From Theodoxus fluviatilis (taxonomy: Eukaryota > Mollusca > Gastropoda > Cycloneritida > Neritidae): a stretch of DNA of 64,000 nucleotides. Positions within the stretch are counted from its first letter, which is position 1. The number at the start of each line of letters is the position of its first letter. The notes under the pieces were generated by a model. The model saw nothing but the letters and a program-made list of their open reading frames with translations, ran no database searches and had not been told where the DNA came from. Where the stretch lies: the NCBI GenBank assembly GCA_034096865.1, contig JAWQFJ010000544.1:1-64000 (forward strand), given 5' to 3'. The position numbers were made by a program, and so were the translations under genes. Below are positions 12,803-24,475 of this stretch, piece after piece.

Positions 12803-12840
12803 ATGACGTCACGTTTTTTCGACGTCAAATGATGACGTCA
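12803..12840. promoter_or_regulatory. Cluster of three CRE-type motifs
   Basis: TGACGTCA occurs at 12804-12811 and 12833-12840, and CGACGTCA lies between them at about 12820-12827. All three sit within 38 bases. The palindrome is the classic CREB/ATF site. No gene start is recognisable next to it, so function is uncertain. Confidence 0.4.
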
Positions 12841-13005
12841 CAGATTTTGCAAAATGGAGTCTGTTGAATTGTTTTCATTGAAACACCAAAATGTAAAATA
12901 GGTGTCATCTAATATCAGCTTTCCACTGAACCTAATGCCTAGAATTCCACAGATTGCCAATGTGAGCTAATATGGTATTACCTTGTTACCTGCAAGGCAA
13001 ACAGG

Positions 13006-13179
13006 ATCACCGCCGCAGAAAAGAAGAGGCAAGCCCAAAAGGCCCGTTCTGTCAATCCTCCTGGAGACGTCCCACTCGTCCCATGTCCCTTCTGTTCCCG
13101 AACCTTCCATGCCAGGATCGGCCTCGTCAGCCATCTGCGCACGCACAGACAGAGCCAGTCCCAGCAACCCCCCGGATGA
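13006..13179 (+). pseudogene. LINE C-terminal C2H2 zinc-finger fragment
   Basis: The frame reads ITAAEKKRQAQKARSV, then CPFCSRTFHARIGLVSH and LRTHR to a stop at 13177-13179. This is the short basic stretch plus single C2H2 finger that ends the ORF2 of a common metazoan LINE family. After the stop, TGGTCCTTGTCGACTCAACG also resembles the usual tail of these elements. Only the last ~57 codons remain, so this is a very short 5'-truncated copy. Confidence 0.65.
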
Positions 13180-15599
13180 CTAGAGTGGTCCTTGTCGACT
13201 CAACGGATGAACAACACACCTTGTTAATCTTTGCTTTGTCACTAACATGATCAAGAATAATCTGCACTTGATACTATCATGGTTCAAATACATTTTTTAC
13301 TGTCCAACGTGTTAAAGAATGAAAAAAGTATTTTCAGGTAACATGCGACCTCCCCCACTCCCCCACCCCCCCAAAAGGGGTGGGGTGGGTGGGTGGGTAG
13401 GTAGAAACTTATTTTCCTTTAGTTCAAAGAAAGGTTGCTGTTTCATAGACATGTAAAAAATGATGTTTCATACACAAAAACCAATGTTTCATAAACTAGG
13501 TAAATGATATTTCATACTTGTAAAACTTATTTGAAGGTATTAACGATTCTAGCTAAGGATTTACAAAATTTAGGTGTGCACTATTTGTGTATGTGTGAAA
13601 AGTAGTTTCCCCCCCCCCCCCCCCCCCCCCCCCCAGCAGCAAGAATAAAAGTGTAGGGTGGGAGCAAAATTTAGGGTCAGTTAGGTGACTGAAAACATAC
13701 AACTTTGTTTTTTTTGGAGGGCCGAAACCCTTGCTCCATCATCCCTTCTTCCACTGCGCAGTTGACTCATTTTTCATGCTCTGGATACATTTTTACTGTC
13801 CATGCATACCAGCACGTCTCCCCTTCTATCATCACTTCCTCCATCATCATGCTGGAAAGGACTTTGCACTTCATCGGGCTCAAAGTTTTCCAGTGCTCAA
13901 GCATGTCAGTGTGTGTAGCCTTTGCTGTATCCTCACCTCTGCCACCATTATGCTATAATTTCTGGTGATAATGTGCACTACATTTTGTCATGCTGTGAAT
14001 ATTTTCTAAATGTCCATACATACCAGCTTATTCATCTCTTGGTTTATCTTCACCACTGCCTCTGTCATGCTACAGAGGAATTTGAACTATTCATTTTCAT
14101 GTTCCAAGTATTTTATTGATGTCTTTGCCGATGTAAAGTAGAAATGTGCTTCAAATCATTTCTCGGCTAGTATGTTAAGATTAGTTCCTAATAGAGAGCC
14201 AGATAACTTGCAAGGGACAGACAGAATATCTTTTGGACACCAGACAGGGGTCAAACCTGCAATCTCCTGGTGAAGAGCAAAACACTACATCTTGTCAATC
14301 CTTAAATTGTCTATACTCGCTGACTTGTTTGTTTCTTGGTTTATCTTTACCACTGCCTTTGTCATGCTGCAGAGGAATTGGAACTGCACATGTTCATGAT
14401 CTAAGTATTTTCTTGGTGCCTATGCCAATATTATTCAGACACTTCATGCTCTGATTCATTTCCTGGTTAGCTTGTTAGGTTATATCATGCTGAAGAGTTT
14501 GTACTACACATTCTCATTATGTGAATTTATCTTTGATGGTTAGCTTGCCCATCTGATTATATTTTCAACTTTTTCTGGCAAAAAGTAATAATACCATTAC
14601 TAGCTCTCATCATACCTGTACAGCAGAGCTATCTACTCTTAATGATACAAAACTATCATTTCAAACACGGGTTGGGAGCAACTCAAGAAATGATATGTTT
14701 ATTACATTGAGTAATTTGAACAAAGCAAACAGAACCTATTTCTTTGGAAAGCTCCAATGCAGGCAATTTAATGATGGTGTTACTTATGTGCAGCACAGAC
14801 TAATGACAAAAAGCAGTGAACCAGCCACAAAGTAGAATGCCTTAAAAATGGTGGATCACATTTTTCATCATTTCCCACAGTATGGCAATTTATTTCAAAC
14901 AAATTAATGCACTCAGATATTAGCTATGCACACACAAAATGCTTTTTTTATTTGGTCGCTTTGATACTTTAGAAATCAACAAGTCTGGATATCCAGAATA
15001 ATGCCTGAAACATTTCTTAATCTACTTCTTCACTCATTCCAGATGCATAGCGTCATCTTATGTGCTGAACAGTCATTGACAATGCATAGGTTCACATGGT
15101 GCTATGTTTTTGCATTTTCCTTGTAGTAAGGTGGGGAGATTGAATACAGAAAACTAGACTTAATTTTTTAGCTTTAGTATTTATCTAATACAATTTTTCA
15201 AAATGTCTATTTTCTGCAACTCCAGGGATAAGACACACCAGAGATACTGCTTCTTGAATGAGTTAAGAAAGAGTGAATTCATCGCCTAAAAATGTCATTC
15301 AGGACAAAATGTGAAAGGGTATGTTCTCTTTAAAAGACAGAGAAACTTTTGATGTCTATAATTAAATAAGCCTTCATTTAAACCTATGCACTGTGACATG
15401 TAGCAGGCAGTGTTCTTTGACAACTGGGATCCCCTGTAGGTAGGGATAAGGCCAAAAAAAGGTGTTTAGTTTCCTGACAAACCCTTTTTCCCCCCACTGA
15501 CCATACATCTTTATTTGGCAGGGTGGGGATGGGAGTGGGGGGGGGGGGGGGGGGGGGGGCCGGGGGATGGATGGTGATTTGGGGGGGGGGAGAGTTGGT
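13180..15599. other. Long non-coding, AT-rich region with homopolymers
   Basis: No gene was recognised. A C homopolymer lies at 13609-13634 and a G homopolymer at 15537-15559. About 14030-14170 and 14325-14480 are a diverged pair (shared TTGGTTTATCTT, ACCACTGCC, GTCATGCT, CAGAGGAATT in order, about 297 bases apart), indicating an old tandem duplication. Confidence 0.5.
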
Positions 15600-15717
15600 G
15601 GCGTTGTGTCTCCGTCTCTCTCTCACACACACACACACGTTTCAATGCGTGTGACACAATGTGTTTATATGTGTTCATTGAAAAAAAAGCTTTGACCTAC
15701 TGACCCTTTTTTAACAC

Positions 15718-15761
<44 letters not shown>

Positions 15762-15840
15762 TTAAACACACATATACACAAGCAGAGACACAACATGACC
15801 AAACAGGACAGGACAGACACAAACACAGACACAAAGAAAG

Positions 15841-15871
<31 letters not shown>

Positions 15872-15963
15872 TACATACACATCTGCCAAGAAAAGATAGG
15901 ACAGGACAGGACAGGACAGGACACACACACGCACAGACACACCAAAATATTCAAAAGCGCGCG

Positions 15964-16003
<40 letters not shown>

Positions 16004-16060
16004 TGCTGAGACAAGACAGGACAGGACAAGACTGGACACACACAAGCAGTCACACCAAAA

Positions 16061-16113
<53 letters not shown>

Positions 16114-16135
16114 GCACGCACACATGCATGCAGAG
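15600..16135. repeat. CA/GC microsatellite cluster
   Basis: Several CA tracts (about 15719-15760, 15850-15870, 15970-16000, 16064-16110) alternate with GGACA-type pentamers (about 15890-15922 and 16015-16035). A GCGCGC tract lies at about 15957-15972. The open frames over it (VCVCV, HTHTH) are artefacts. Confidence 0.95.
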
Positions 16136-16383
16136 CCAGGACAGGAGAGGTCATAACACATTCAAGCACGTGGACAAAATAAGTTTGTGCAAATATTTCG
16201 CATAAAACAATGAATTAAATATTATAGCATGCATTGTAAGCATTCTAAAAATTGTATAAAATTGTGCCTGCAGCAAACCATGAACTTTACCACAAAAAGC
16301 ACCACCGTAAACAATTTCCTGTAAGCAAACGCAAAGCCTATCTCCATCAAATAATTTCCATCATTAGCAGATTATGCTAGAAA

Positions 16384-16823
16384 GGGGCGGGTTGCCATGA
16401 GTGAAATTTAAACCTTAGTAAAGCAAGCGCATGAAAGTGAGAGAAATGAGATGTGAGAGCGGGGAGGAGGGTGGAGCCTGTAGCTGCGGGAGGAGACAGA
16501 CAAACAGAACGCACACACTACAGGACAGGTGACAACAGCACAACCACGCAGTTGCGAGCAGCCGCCTCAACGTCAATCCCGCCATGTCACGCTGTTTCTC
16601 GATTACCTCCCTTCCTCGCTCGGCGCGCAGGTTTATGGGTAATTTACACGCCATATTTGAGATCGGGCTGGCGATTCGCAGCCAGTAAGATGACAATGGT
16701 TGGAAATCATGATGTTTAAAACTTGAGAACGAATTTCCGATCCATTGTTTGTATTTACTCGAATGTGTTCCTTACCCGGCAGTGTGCAATAAGGAGGAGG
16801 ACCGCCAGAAGAAGAAGAGGGAG
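16384..16823 (+). promoter_or_regulatory. Probable promoter and 5' UTR of PIP4K2
   Basis: A GC box GGGGCGGG lies at 16384-16391. The next 430 bases are richer in CpG than the surroundings and lead into the start codon. No TATA box is evident, as is common for housekeeping kinases. The transcription start cannot be placed from sequence alone. Confidence 0.4.
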
Positions 16824-16937
16824 ATGGCGACCACGAAGAGAAAGCAGTTGAAAGTGAAGGCGGTAGCTCCGAAACTGAAGTTGTTCCGAGCGAACGAACC
16901 GCTGCTAAGCGTTTTTATGTGGGGAATCAACCACACG
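16824..16937 (+). CDS. PIP4K2 exon 1: phosphatidylinositol 5-phosphate 4-kinase, N-terminus
   Basis: The enzyme phosphorylates PI5P at the 4-position to make PI(4,5)P2. It works as a dimer in the cytosol, on endomembranes and in the nucleus. These 38 codons read MATTKRKQ, then a lysine-rich run and KLFRANEPLLSVFMWGINH, closely matching the start of animal PIP4K2 proteins. The exon ends in phase 0 before GTGAGT. I chose the ATG at 16824 because GAGATGG fits a Kozak context and family length. An in-frame ATG at 16749 would add 25 unlike residues. The gene continues at 31944. The two family exons that should come next, carrying the PDDFKAY-type and FRNLRERFG-type strands, were not found. Confidence 0.93.
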
Positions 16938-18095
16938 GTGAGTAATTGTGTGTCTTGATGTTGTCTTTGTCTTGTGCAGCTGCTGTCATTTTATTTTGAA
17001 AACATAAACGATCTAATGGCAGCAGCGGCCGGGGGTGTGGCCATGGCAGCTTCAGGCTCAGCCGCCGAGTGCGGAAGTTCGGCAGTCACCCTAGGCTGTA
17101 ATTGTTGATGCTCGTCCCGATACCATTGATGGGACGTGCTTCAGTTTACGTGTGTGGCACTCAGCTGCTAGGGTTTCGTATCGGGGTGTTGTCTGTTATT
17201 AAAACCATTTGTTGGCAGCAAGCACCATTGTTGTTGACGCCGTTACGACGGTTGGATGGAAGTGATTCTTGCGAATGTTTGGAGATGCTGGATGCACCGC
17301 GTGGGATGTTGCCTGCTAATCCTGTAGAACTAGAAGTGGTTCCCTGATACCCCTATTATGCTTCTGTCGACTGTATGTGCTGTTTAATTGCCCATTTGGA
17401 TAATTTTTGCCTTCGTTTATAACGTCCGTGTATTTGGGGACATGACTACATCTATGTTGTACGAGGGGTTATCGATTTAAATATTTTACTGCAATTGACT
17501 ACGCGCTGAAATTGTTACTCTCTTCTTTTGAACGTTTTGTAAGTATAAGTCCAAACTAAAAATAAACTATTTTCAACAAGTAGGTTCCTGCATTTATTGC
17601 AAACATCAAAGTGATTACGAGTTGAAACACTGCCACAAATGAGAGTGCCTAGAAATAGAATTGAAGATAATTAGCCCGCACTGTAATGTGCCACAGTTAG
17701 ATAAGTATTTCTCATGCAAAGGTCACAGAAATATAAAATCTTGCTCCTTTCCATGCTTGCTCAACATTTCTTATGTGATAATATCCTCAGAAATGTAGGA
17801 ATTCAGCCAAGCCAGCCCAGAGTAATCACAGTTTCCAAGGGGACCAGAAGATTGAAACTCATTCAAAGACTATGGATATGACTGGAACGTTAACAAGTAT
17901 AAATTTTCTAAAGGGCTAAAGGTAATTTGTTTCTTGGAGGTCAATGTATGCTATGTAAGCTAGGAACACTGGCAAGTGTTTGTTTCATGGTACAGCTATG
18001 AGCAAAAGGGTGAAGACACACATTCAAATGCTGACCTGGGGTTGAGATTGGGATCTAGTATCCAGTGTACATGGTGATAGTGTCTTTCAGCACCC

Positions 18096-18096
<1 letters not shown>
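16938..18096. other. Start of PIP4K2 intron 1, no feature recognised
   Basis: Intronic sequence with no repeat or exon that I could identify. An open frame at 17102-17347 has no family signature. Confidence 0.45.
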
Positions 18097-18137
<41 letters not shown>

Positions 18138-18312
18138 GTGTTTGTGTCATATGGGTGTGTTTGTTGTGTGTGTGTGTGTGTGTGTGTGCATGCGTGTATG
18201 TGTGTGTTTGTGTCATATGGGTGTGTTTGTTGTGTATATGTGTGTGTGTGTTGTGTTTGTGTCATATGGGTGTGTTGTGTGTGTATATATATGTGTGTCT
18301 GTATGTGTGTTT

Positions 18313-18388
<76 letters not shown>

Positions 18389-18390
18389 CA
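18097..18390. repeat. GT microsatellite with interruptions
   Basis: Long TG tracts are broken by a repeated TTTGTGTCATATGGGTGTG segment at about 18137, 18208 and 18256. The tract has therefore expanded partly as a larger unit of about 60-70 bases. Confidence 0.95.
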
Positions 18391-18914
18391 TGAAACAGAG
18401 AGGTTCACCAGAAATGTGTAAGATACTAAAACATTGATAGTCATTGAGAGAGACAGACATACAGACAGACAGATCATGTGAGAGTTTGTTGTGTAGACAT
18501 TGCATCATTGTAGCTGTGGGATATAATGCTTTTCTGTAGTCAGTTCCAGCAGTAAATAAGGGAGAATGCATCACAGGAAATGTTCACATCGTCTCTGATA
18601 TGTTTAACTGAAATGTATCACTTCATAGCTGATCTTTAAGAGCAAAGTAAATATCCCCATGACCATAAAACCATTTGTGTCTGCCAGTCAGGTACTAGTT
18701 TGGGTTTGTCAGGCATTTGTGGGTGGTCATTTAAGTGATTTTATCCAATCTACCTTGTACTCAGAAAGTGAACAGGGTTCCTATGTTTCATCTGGCAAAA
18801 GTTCTGCATTGTGGGGCTTCAGGTCTTGGGGAGGTTGGATGGAATGCGAGCTACAGAAGATGGGTGGGCCTGCAAGTCTGTGAATCCTGCAGAAAAATGC
18901 CTGTGCCCTATGTA

Positions 18915-19015
18915 GTCCAAGCACTTCTGTAGCCTCCTAGGCTGCTTGGTTGCCTCCTGGAGTAGGCCCTGAAGGCCAAGCAGCCAGAGGCTTATTATGA
19001 GAGAGGCACCAAGCA
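18915..19015 (+). repeat. SINE-like dispersed repeat, family 1, second copy
   Basis: It shows the same landmarks as the copy at 805-915: TGTAGCCTCC, CTGGAGTAGGCCC, CAAGCAGCCAGAGGC, TTATGAGAG and GGCACCAAGCAGCT. It lies in PIP4K2 intron 1. Confidence 0.5.
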
Positions 19016-19028
19016 GCTACAGTCCCAG

Positions 19029-19225
19029 GTTGTACTCTGCAGTGTGACCAGCAGACATAGCACCTAAAATAATAAATGGAGTGTTGTGGCCTGTGTTGTA
19101 CTCTGCAGTGAGACCAGCAAACTTAGCACCAAAGATGATAAATGGAGTGTTGTGGCCTGTTGTACTCTGCAGTGAGACCAGCAGACACAGTGCTACCTAA
19201 AATGATAAATGGAGTGCTATGGCCT
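19029..19225. repeat. Three-copy tandem repeat, about 64-66 bp
   Basis: GTTGTACTCTGCAGTG starts near 19029, 19095 and 19159. Each start is followed by GACCAGCA and then GATAAATGGAGTG. The units are clearly diverged. Confidence 0.8.
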
Positions 19226-20054
19226 ATCACTCAGCCTTTGCAGGCTATGCATGGCCACTGATCACAAGCTGGTTAGAGTAAGAGCAAGTAAAATCTCCTT
19301 TTCCCTAGGTAAAACCACTTACAAAATGAGTAAGAATGCTTTTTGGGTCTATTCTTACCCCCAATCCACAGGGAGTCTTAGCACCAAATTTAAGCTTGGT
19401 GTGTTGGCTATGCCTTTTATGGACTGGAGTTCCGGCAGTCACCTATCTGCCCTGAAGTGTTTGCCTTCTATCAGAATTATAGTTCCAACTGAATTAATGA
19501 ACTGTTGGATGGAATTATGTTTTGGAAACCTGCCATAGAAACTGCTGTAGTGGAGTGAAATGCTTGCTAAGCCTAAGGTGTATCAGTGGAACTGGAAGCT
19601 CAGAAGATGGGATTTGAGCTCAGATTGAAGATGTGCTGCTCAACCTCAGGATGAGTGCCTGAATGTGAAAGTGAATCTTGTATCATGTCATGTCACCATG
19701 TATTACATTACATCATGTCCTGGCTATATCTATTGAGGTGATTGAATATTTATTGCTGCTGGAAATATACTGCAGAAGTAGTCTATCTGCACCCAATGCT
19801 TGTATAGTGGAAAAGACCCTGGCTAAACTACTGGAGCAGCCCCTAATGGACAATACAGATGGTCTGGGTCATTATTTGGGATTCCAGTGGATAGTGTGTG
19901 TGTGTGCATGTATGTGTGTGTGTTTGCATGCATGCATGTGTGTGTGTATGCAGTTGATGTTCAGTAGCTTAATTAATCATCCAGAAGACAGCTGATGAAA
20001 ATGAAATGAGAAAAGGAAATGCATGACTACATATCACTTATCAGTGAAAGACTG

Positions 20055-20152
20055 TGGTGGTGGTGGTGGTGGTGGTGGTGGTGGTGGTGGTGGTGGTGGT
20101 GGTGGTGGTGGTGGTGGTGGTGGTGGAGGAGGAGGAGGAGGAGGAGGAGGAA
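20055..20152. repeat. GGT/GAG trinucleotide microsatellite
   Basis: About 24 GGT (TGG) units run into about 9 GGA units. The G pairs every third base make the + strand a candidate for G-rich secondary structure. Confidence 0.95.
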
Positions 20153-20701
20153 GCAGTGATGATGTTTCAGAAGGAAACAATTCTAAGATGTTTTTGGTTT
20201 TGTTTTAAAATGGGCTCAAATCAGGATTTTCATTGACACTTGGTGCCACACTGGACAGGGTGAAAATCATGTGCTCCTGCATCAAGAGGCTTTTCATGGC
20301 ATTGTTAGAGGTTGACAAGGATTGTGCGAGCAGTAAGAAACAGAGCAGTCTTTATTTGCAGAAGAGTCAATCACGGAAGGTATCATTTCTGGTCGTCTTC
20401 TCCATCTACCTGTCTCAAACTTAACTGCAGCTTCATCATTGAAGTCTTAGATGCATGCATCCATAGATAATTTATTCTTTTTTTTTGTCCAGCTAAACAG
20501 AACATTTTTTAAACACTTTCATAGGGGGGAAGGGAGAGAAAGAACAAAAGTTGTGGTTTAGGGTAACATGGACCCCCCCTTACTGACCCCAAAAAGTATG
20601 ATAAATTATGTAGGTCTTAACTTAAAAAATATATAATGGCTACAGATCTATACTTGTCTCACAAACAATATATATTTTTTAGAAGGCAGATTAAGACTGC
20701 T

Positions 20702-20702
<1 letters not shown>

Positions 20703-20783
<81 letters not shown>
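20703..20783. repeat. TG microsatellite
   Basis: About 40 uninterrupted TG units lie within the family B element. Confidence 0.97.
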
Positions 20784-20786
<3 letters not shown>

Positions 20787-20944
20787 ACGGTGAATTCATC
20801 TGAACATAAATTAAAATTTCTCTTTTGTTGTAAAGGCTTTCTTTTATTTGTACTTAGTGTCCATAGAGAAGATGGGGCAACATGCAGTTCAGTGTTTACC
20901 ATCAATTTCTTTTTGTCTTCTTCTTTTTGGGGGAGGGGTGGGGG

Positions 20945-21350
20945 CATTCTGTGAACCCCGAGTCAGTAGTGACTCTGGCACAGTTCGCAATGAATGCATA
21001 ATAGACTTGACCCTTTGCATTACAGCATTGCGCCAAAAATAGTTTGTTCTGATACTGTTTTTCTATCCACTTTTTACAGAAATCATTCAGATGTCAAAAC
21101 TTGTTTCCATTTCAACACAAACATAAAAAATGCATGTTTATTGCCTCAACAAGAGTAAGTTAACAGTTTTGTGCAAAATAGTATTAGAACTACTTTAACG
21201 GCATATGTCTGGGAGCAGATCGGCTATCCCTCAAGCCACTTGTGTGACCTCCAATTGCATATATTTCAGACAAAAACCTTCCATCACGTGATGTCAACTG
21301 GGCTAGAAACACTTTTGGTTGGTAGGTGAAGTCTCCAGTGAACTAGAATG
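20945..21350. mobile_element. Non-autonomous DNA element, family A, copy 2
   Basis: It begins CATTCTGTGAACCCC and ends AACTAGAATG. Flanks GGGTGGGGG and CGGTGGGGG fit a 9-bp (at least 8-bp) target duplication. It aligns in reverse orientation to 7633-8054 over its whole length, sharing words such as CATCACGTGATG, AGCCGATCTGCTCCC and AGTCAGTAGTGACTCTGG in mirrored form. It lies inside a family B element. Confidence 0.75.
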
Positions 21351-21484
21351 CGGTGGGGGAAGGGGGGAGGGACAAAAAAGTAAAAAAATTACAGAGTGAG
21401 TCAGATTACTGTAACCAGAACGTTTAAAAAAACAATTATAGCCAAACATAAGCATACACAGGGCTGTGAAGTCTTGAAGGCTGA

Positions 21485-21630
21485 TGCAGTGTTGTGCTGC
21501 CTGCAGTGTTGTGCTGCCTGCAGTGTTGTGCTGCCTGCAGTGTTGTGCTGCCTGCAGTGTTGTGCCGCCTGCAGTGTTGTGCTGCCTGCAGTGTTGTGCT
21601 GCCTGCAGTGTTGTGCCGCCTGCAGTGTTC
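21485..21630. repeat. 17-bp minisatellite, about 8 copies
   Basis: The unit TGCAGTGTTGTGCTGCC repeats with T/C variants (GTGCCGCC). It adjoins, and partly extends, the C-terminal end of a LINE fragment. Confidence 0.93.
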
Positions 21631-22215
21631 CTTCCTTGTCCTTTGACCCCTCCTGGGGCATAGGCCGGCAACAAGGGTTCTCCAGCCCTCCCGGTCCTGA
21701 GCAATCTTTTCCAACTGTCCCCAAGAGTGGCCTGTTCTCTTGACATCGGCGTCCAGGTCTTGGCGCCAACTGTTTTGAGGTCTACCTCTCTTTCTCTTCC
21801 CTTGCGGGTTCCATGAAAGGGACTGTCTGGTGGTGTTTGAGATCGGTTTGCGTAATGTGTGCCCTAACCATCTCCAGCGCCTTTGAATGATCTCTTGGTC
21901 TGCTGATTGTTGGTTTGTGCATTGCCAGAGCTCCTCGTTACTGATCTTTTCAGGCCATTGTATCTGTAGAAAGCGGCGCAGACATGTATGTGTTGATGAA
22001 TGTCAGGATTTTCTTGTTGGTGGTTACAGTGGTCCTCCATGCTTCGGCGCCGTAGAGCAGAACAGACTTAACATTGGTGTTGAAAATCTTGATCTTTGTT
22101 TTGATGGACAGGTATCTTGAGCTCCAAATGTTTTTCAGTTGGAGGAAGGCTGTCCTTGCTTTTCCAATTCTTGCCTGCCAATGCTCTCTCTGAGGTGTGT
22201 CGAGCACAGAGAGCA
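21631..22215 (-). pseudogene. LINE ORF2 C-terminal fragment
   Basis: The reverse strand reads TPQREHWQARIGKARTAF, then LLYGAEAWRTT, NKKILTFINTY, then with frameshifts and stops RRWRWLGHTLRKPIS, LSWNPQGKRKRGRPQ and AQDREGWRTLVAGLCPRRG. This order is the usual C-terminus of a widespread metazoan LINE. It is broken by several frameshifts and truncated at its 5' end, so it is inactive. It lies antisense in PIP4K2 intron 1. Confidence 0.75.
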
Positions 22216-23760
22216 GGTGACTGTAAATAACAATTCACCATTGTGAGAAGGCAGGCAACATGTTCAAACCTGAAGACTTGTCTCTGTAGCCCTCTTCAAC
22301 TGGAAGAGCCTCCATTTTCTCCAAGAGTAATGTAGCAGCTTGTTCTTGGAGGAAGATCTCTGGTATCAGAAATACTGGATATTGCTAGACACAGCTGTTT
22401 TCATTGTAGATGTTGGAACTGTTGGCCGGCACTTTATTACAATGGATTTGACACTGATCCTTCATAGCACTGTCTCAGTTGGAACTGTAGACCAAAGAAG
22501 TGAGAGCTCAGCAAACGTTCTTAACATTTCAGCCCTTTAACACATGTAAGGTGAAAATCTTGTATCAAGTCATTTGAAGGATACCTGTGTCGCATTCGAA
22601 ATGAAATCATGGACAGTTGTAGTATGGGGGGGCCTCAAGATCACTACTGTTTGGAAATTGAAACAAGCATGCAGTGACAACAAAGTCTGTCTTGAAATAA
22701 TTTTAGGATTAGAATGATAATTGTTGTTGTGTTGATCTGAACTAACTCTTTAATGAATGAATGCAAGATGTTGTATTAGGAAAAGGATGTAGAGGTATAA
22801 ACCAATCCATTGCAAACAAGCATGTTTACATAGGTGCACTTGTTGGCACAGCAAACTCCTATCTTGATACAAACACAGAAATCAGTCAACTATTTTGACC
22901 CCAAAAAGTGAGTGATCTGGTGGGATTGCTAAATTTGTTAATGATTCGTCATCTTTGAAGTTTTATGTGGAATTACTTGTCAGACCATAGTTAATTACTG
23001 CATCATCCCACCACATGGATGCCACCTATTGAAGATCATTCTGGAGAATTCATACCACAGTATTGGTCTGGGTCAAGTAGCTTTGTGTCTAGTGGCCTGA
23101 CTGGCCATTTGCCTGTTGTGCCACTGTTTGATTGATTAGGACGTGGGATTTGCCCCAGCAATCTCTCTGTCCCCTCAGATGGGGCCTGCCTCTACTGGCC
23201 TACCCCAGGGAGAACTTGTCTGTAATGGCTGTCATTAGCTGTCCCCCACACACATGACCTATTGTCAGCTTATGGTAGCAGTTTGTGTGAGTGTAATGCA
23301 ACACACATGGTGTTTCATCTCTCCCCCCCCCCCCCCCCCCCCTTCTTTCTCCTTAAATTATTATGTTTGTTCTGAAGCAGCCAAGATCAATTTTGAAGCT
23401 GTTTTTCGCAATTGGGTGTGTTGGAGCATGCAAGGTTTTCTTTCCTTTTCTTTCTTCTCTCCCTTCTCTCCTTCATTTCCAATCGTATTGTTTGTCCTGA
23501 TGTAGTGCTCTACAGATCAAATAATATTTCTGTGGCATTGTGACATTGGCGGAGTGAAACGGATGAATGAATTTTGCTGTGTAGACAACATCAGGCCAAA
23601 GTGGATGTGACACTGGTAAATTAATCTGTGTGACTTTGGGTGTGACTGAAGGACAGTAAGAAGTCATCCTGATTGCTTGGCTTACAACCTGTCTTGCTGT
23701 AACCTTGCAGCTGCTACTGAAGATGCTGCTCATTCATGGATGGTATTGGGGAAAGAAAAA
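22216..23760. other. Intronic sequence, no feature recognised
   Basis: No exon or repeat family was identified. A C homopolymer lies at about 23325-23342. I searched this interval for the missing PIP4K2 exons and found none. Confidence 0.4.
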
Positions 23761-24202
23761 GTTGTGGTTCAGGCGAAGTAACATGGCAAAAACAAGGCAG
23801 GCCTGAACTGGTACCCCCACCCCCCACCCCCCACCCCCACCCCTACCCCCCCATCCCCTTTCCTTTTTTTCTTCTTTCTGTAACCATATAGGCATATTGA
23901 GACTGTACATTCTCCACCTGTCCACCAATTAGATATGCTTATGTTATGAACAGGAAATGTCATGTATAAAGTAGATTCATCTGAACATGAATCAAAATTT
24001 ATTTTTAAATGAAAACAGTTTTTTTATTTAGATAGTGGATTTCCTGCAGGCTCATAGTGCAGTGAAAGGGAAGATGGGACAGTATTAAGTTATTTGATTA
24101 TCTTCCATTTCTTTCACTCTTTATTATTTCTCCTTTTGCTCCACTGGAAAAAAGATTAAGGTTGGTAGAAAAAAAATAGTGTCAGGTTACCTTAACCATG
24201 AC
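23761..24202 (+). mobile_element. Terminal-inverted-repeat element, family B, copy 2
   Basis: The left end GTTGTGGTTCAGGCGAAGTA pairs with a right end whose reverse complement is GTCATGGTTAAGGTAACCTG. The internal landmark GGAAGATGGGACAG is present. A C-rich tract (about 23815-23865) sits near the left end. A-rich and T-rich sequence flanks the two ends. Confidence 0.68.
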
Positions 24203-24289
24203 TTTTTTTGGTGTGGTTGCCTTAGTGTCTGTGACCAGTACCATTGGAAATTGGTGTTGCATAAAAAGTAATCTGCAGTTATTGTTGTC

Positions 24290-24475
24290 ATTGTTTACTA
24301 CTACTACTACTACTTTTACCACCACCACTGCTACATGTATTACTACTAATACATGTACTATTACTACTACTATCACCACCACCACCACTACTGCTACTTC
24401 AGCTACTTTCACTGCTCCTGCATTGTCACCAACCCTATCATTGTTGTAGTAGTTGTTGATGATAATGTTGTAATG
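24290..24475. repeat. Degenerate TAC/CAC trinucleotide repeat
   Basis: Runs of ACT, TAC and CAC units with interruptions produce spurious T-rich or Y-rich reading frames. Confidence 0.8.

Larger units (their letters stand above)
20550..21421 (+). mobile_element. Terminal-inverted-repeat element, family B, copy 1 (interrupted)
   Basis: The left end GTTGTGGTTTAGGGTAACAT and the reverse complement of the right end GTTCTGGTTACAGTAATCTG form an imperfect inverted repeat. An internal landmark GAAGATGGGGCA matches the other copies at 23761-24202, 37851-38189 and 44229-44462. A TG microsatellite (20703-20783) sits inside. The family A element at 20945-21350 splits this copy, whose sequence resumes after it. 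There is no coding capacity. The flanks start and end in A and T runs, so the target duplication is unclear. Confidence 0.7.

Noticed and set aside
14233..14300. Possible second tRNA-derived element (GGGGTCAAACCTGC)
   Set aside because: Only a loose B-box-like word is present. No A box or stem structure could be assembled.
17102..17347. 81-codon frame near the start of intron 1
   Set aside because: No family signature, and no splice or initiation context better than chance.
23391..23417. Possible missing PIP4K2 exon (reads NFEAVFRNWVC)
   Set aside because: VFRN resembles the family's VFRNLRERFG, but the flanking residues do not match and no splice sites frame it.
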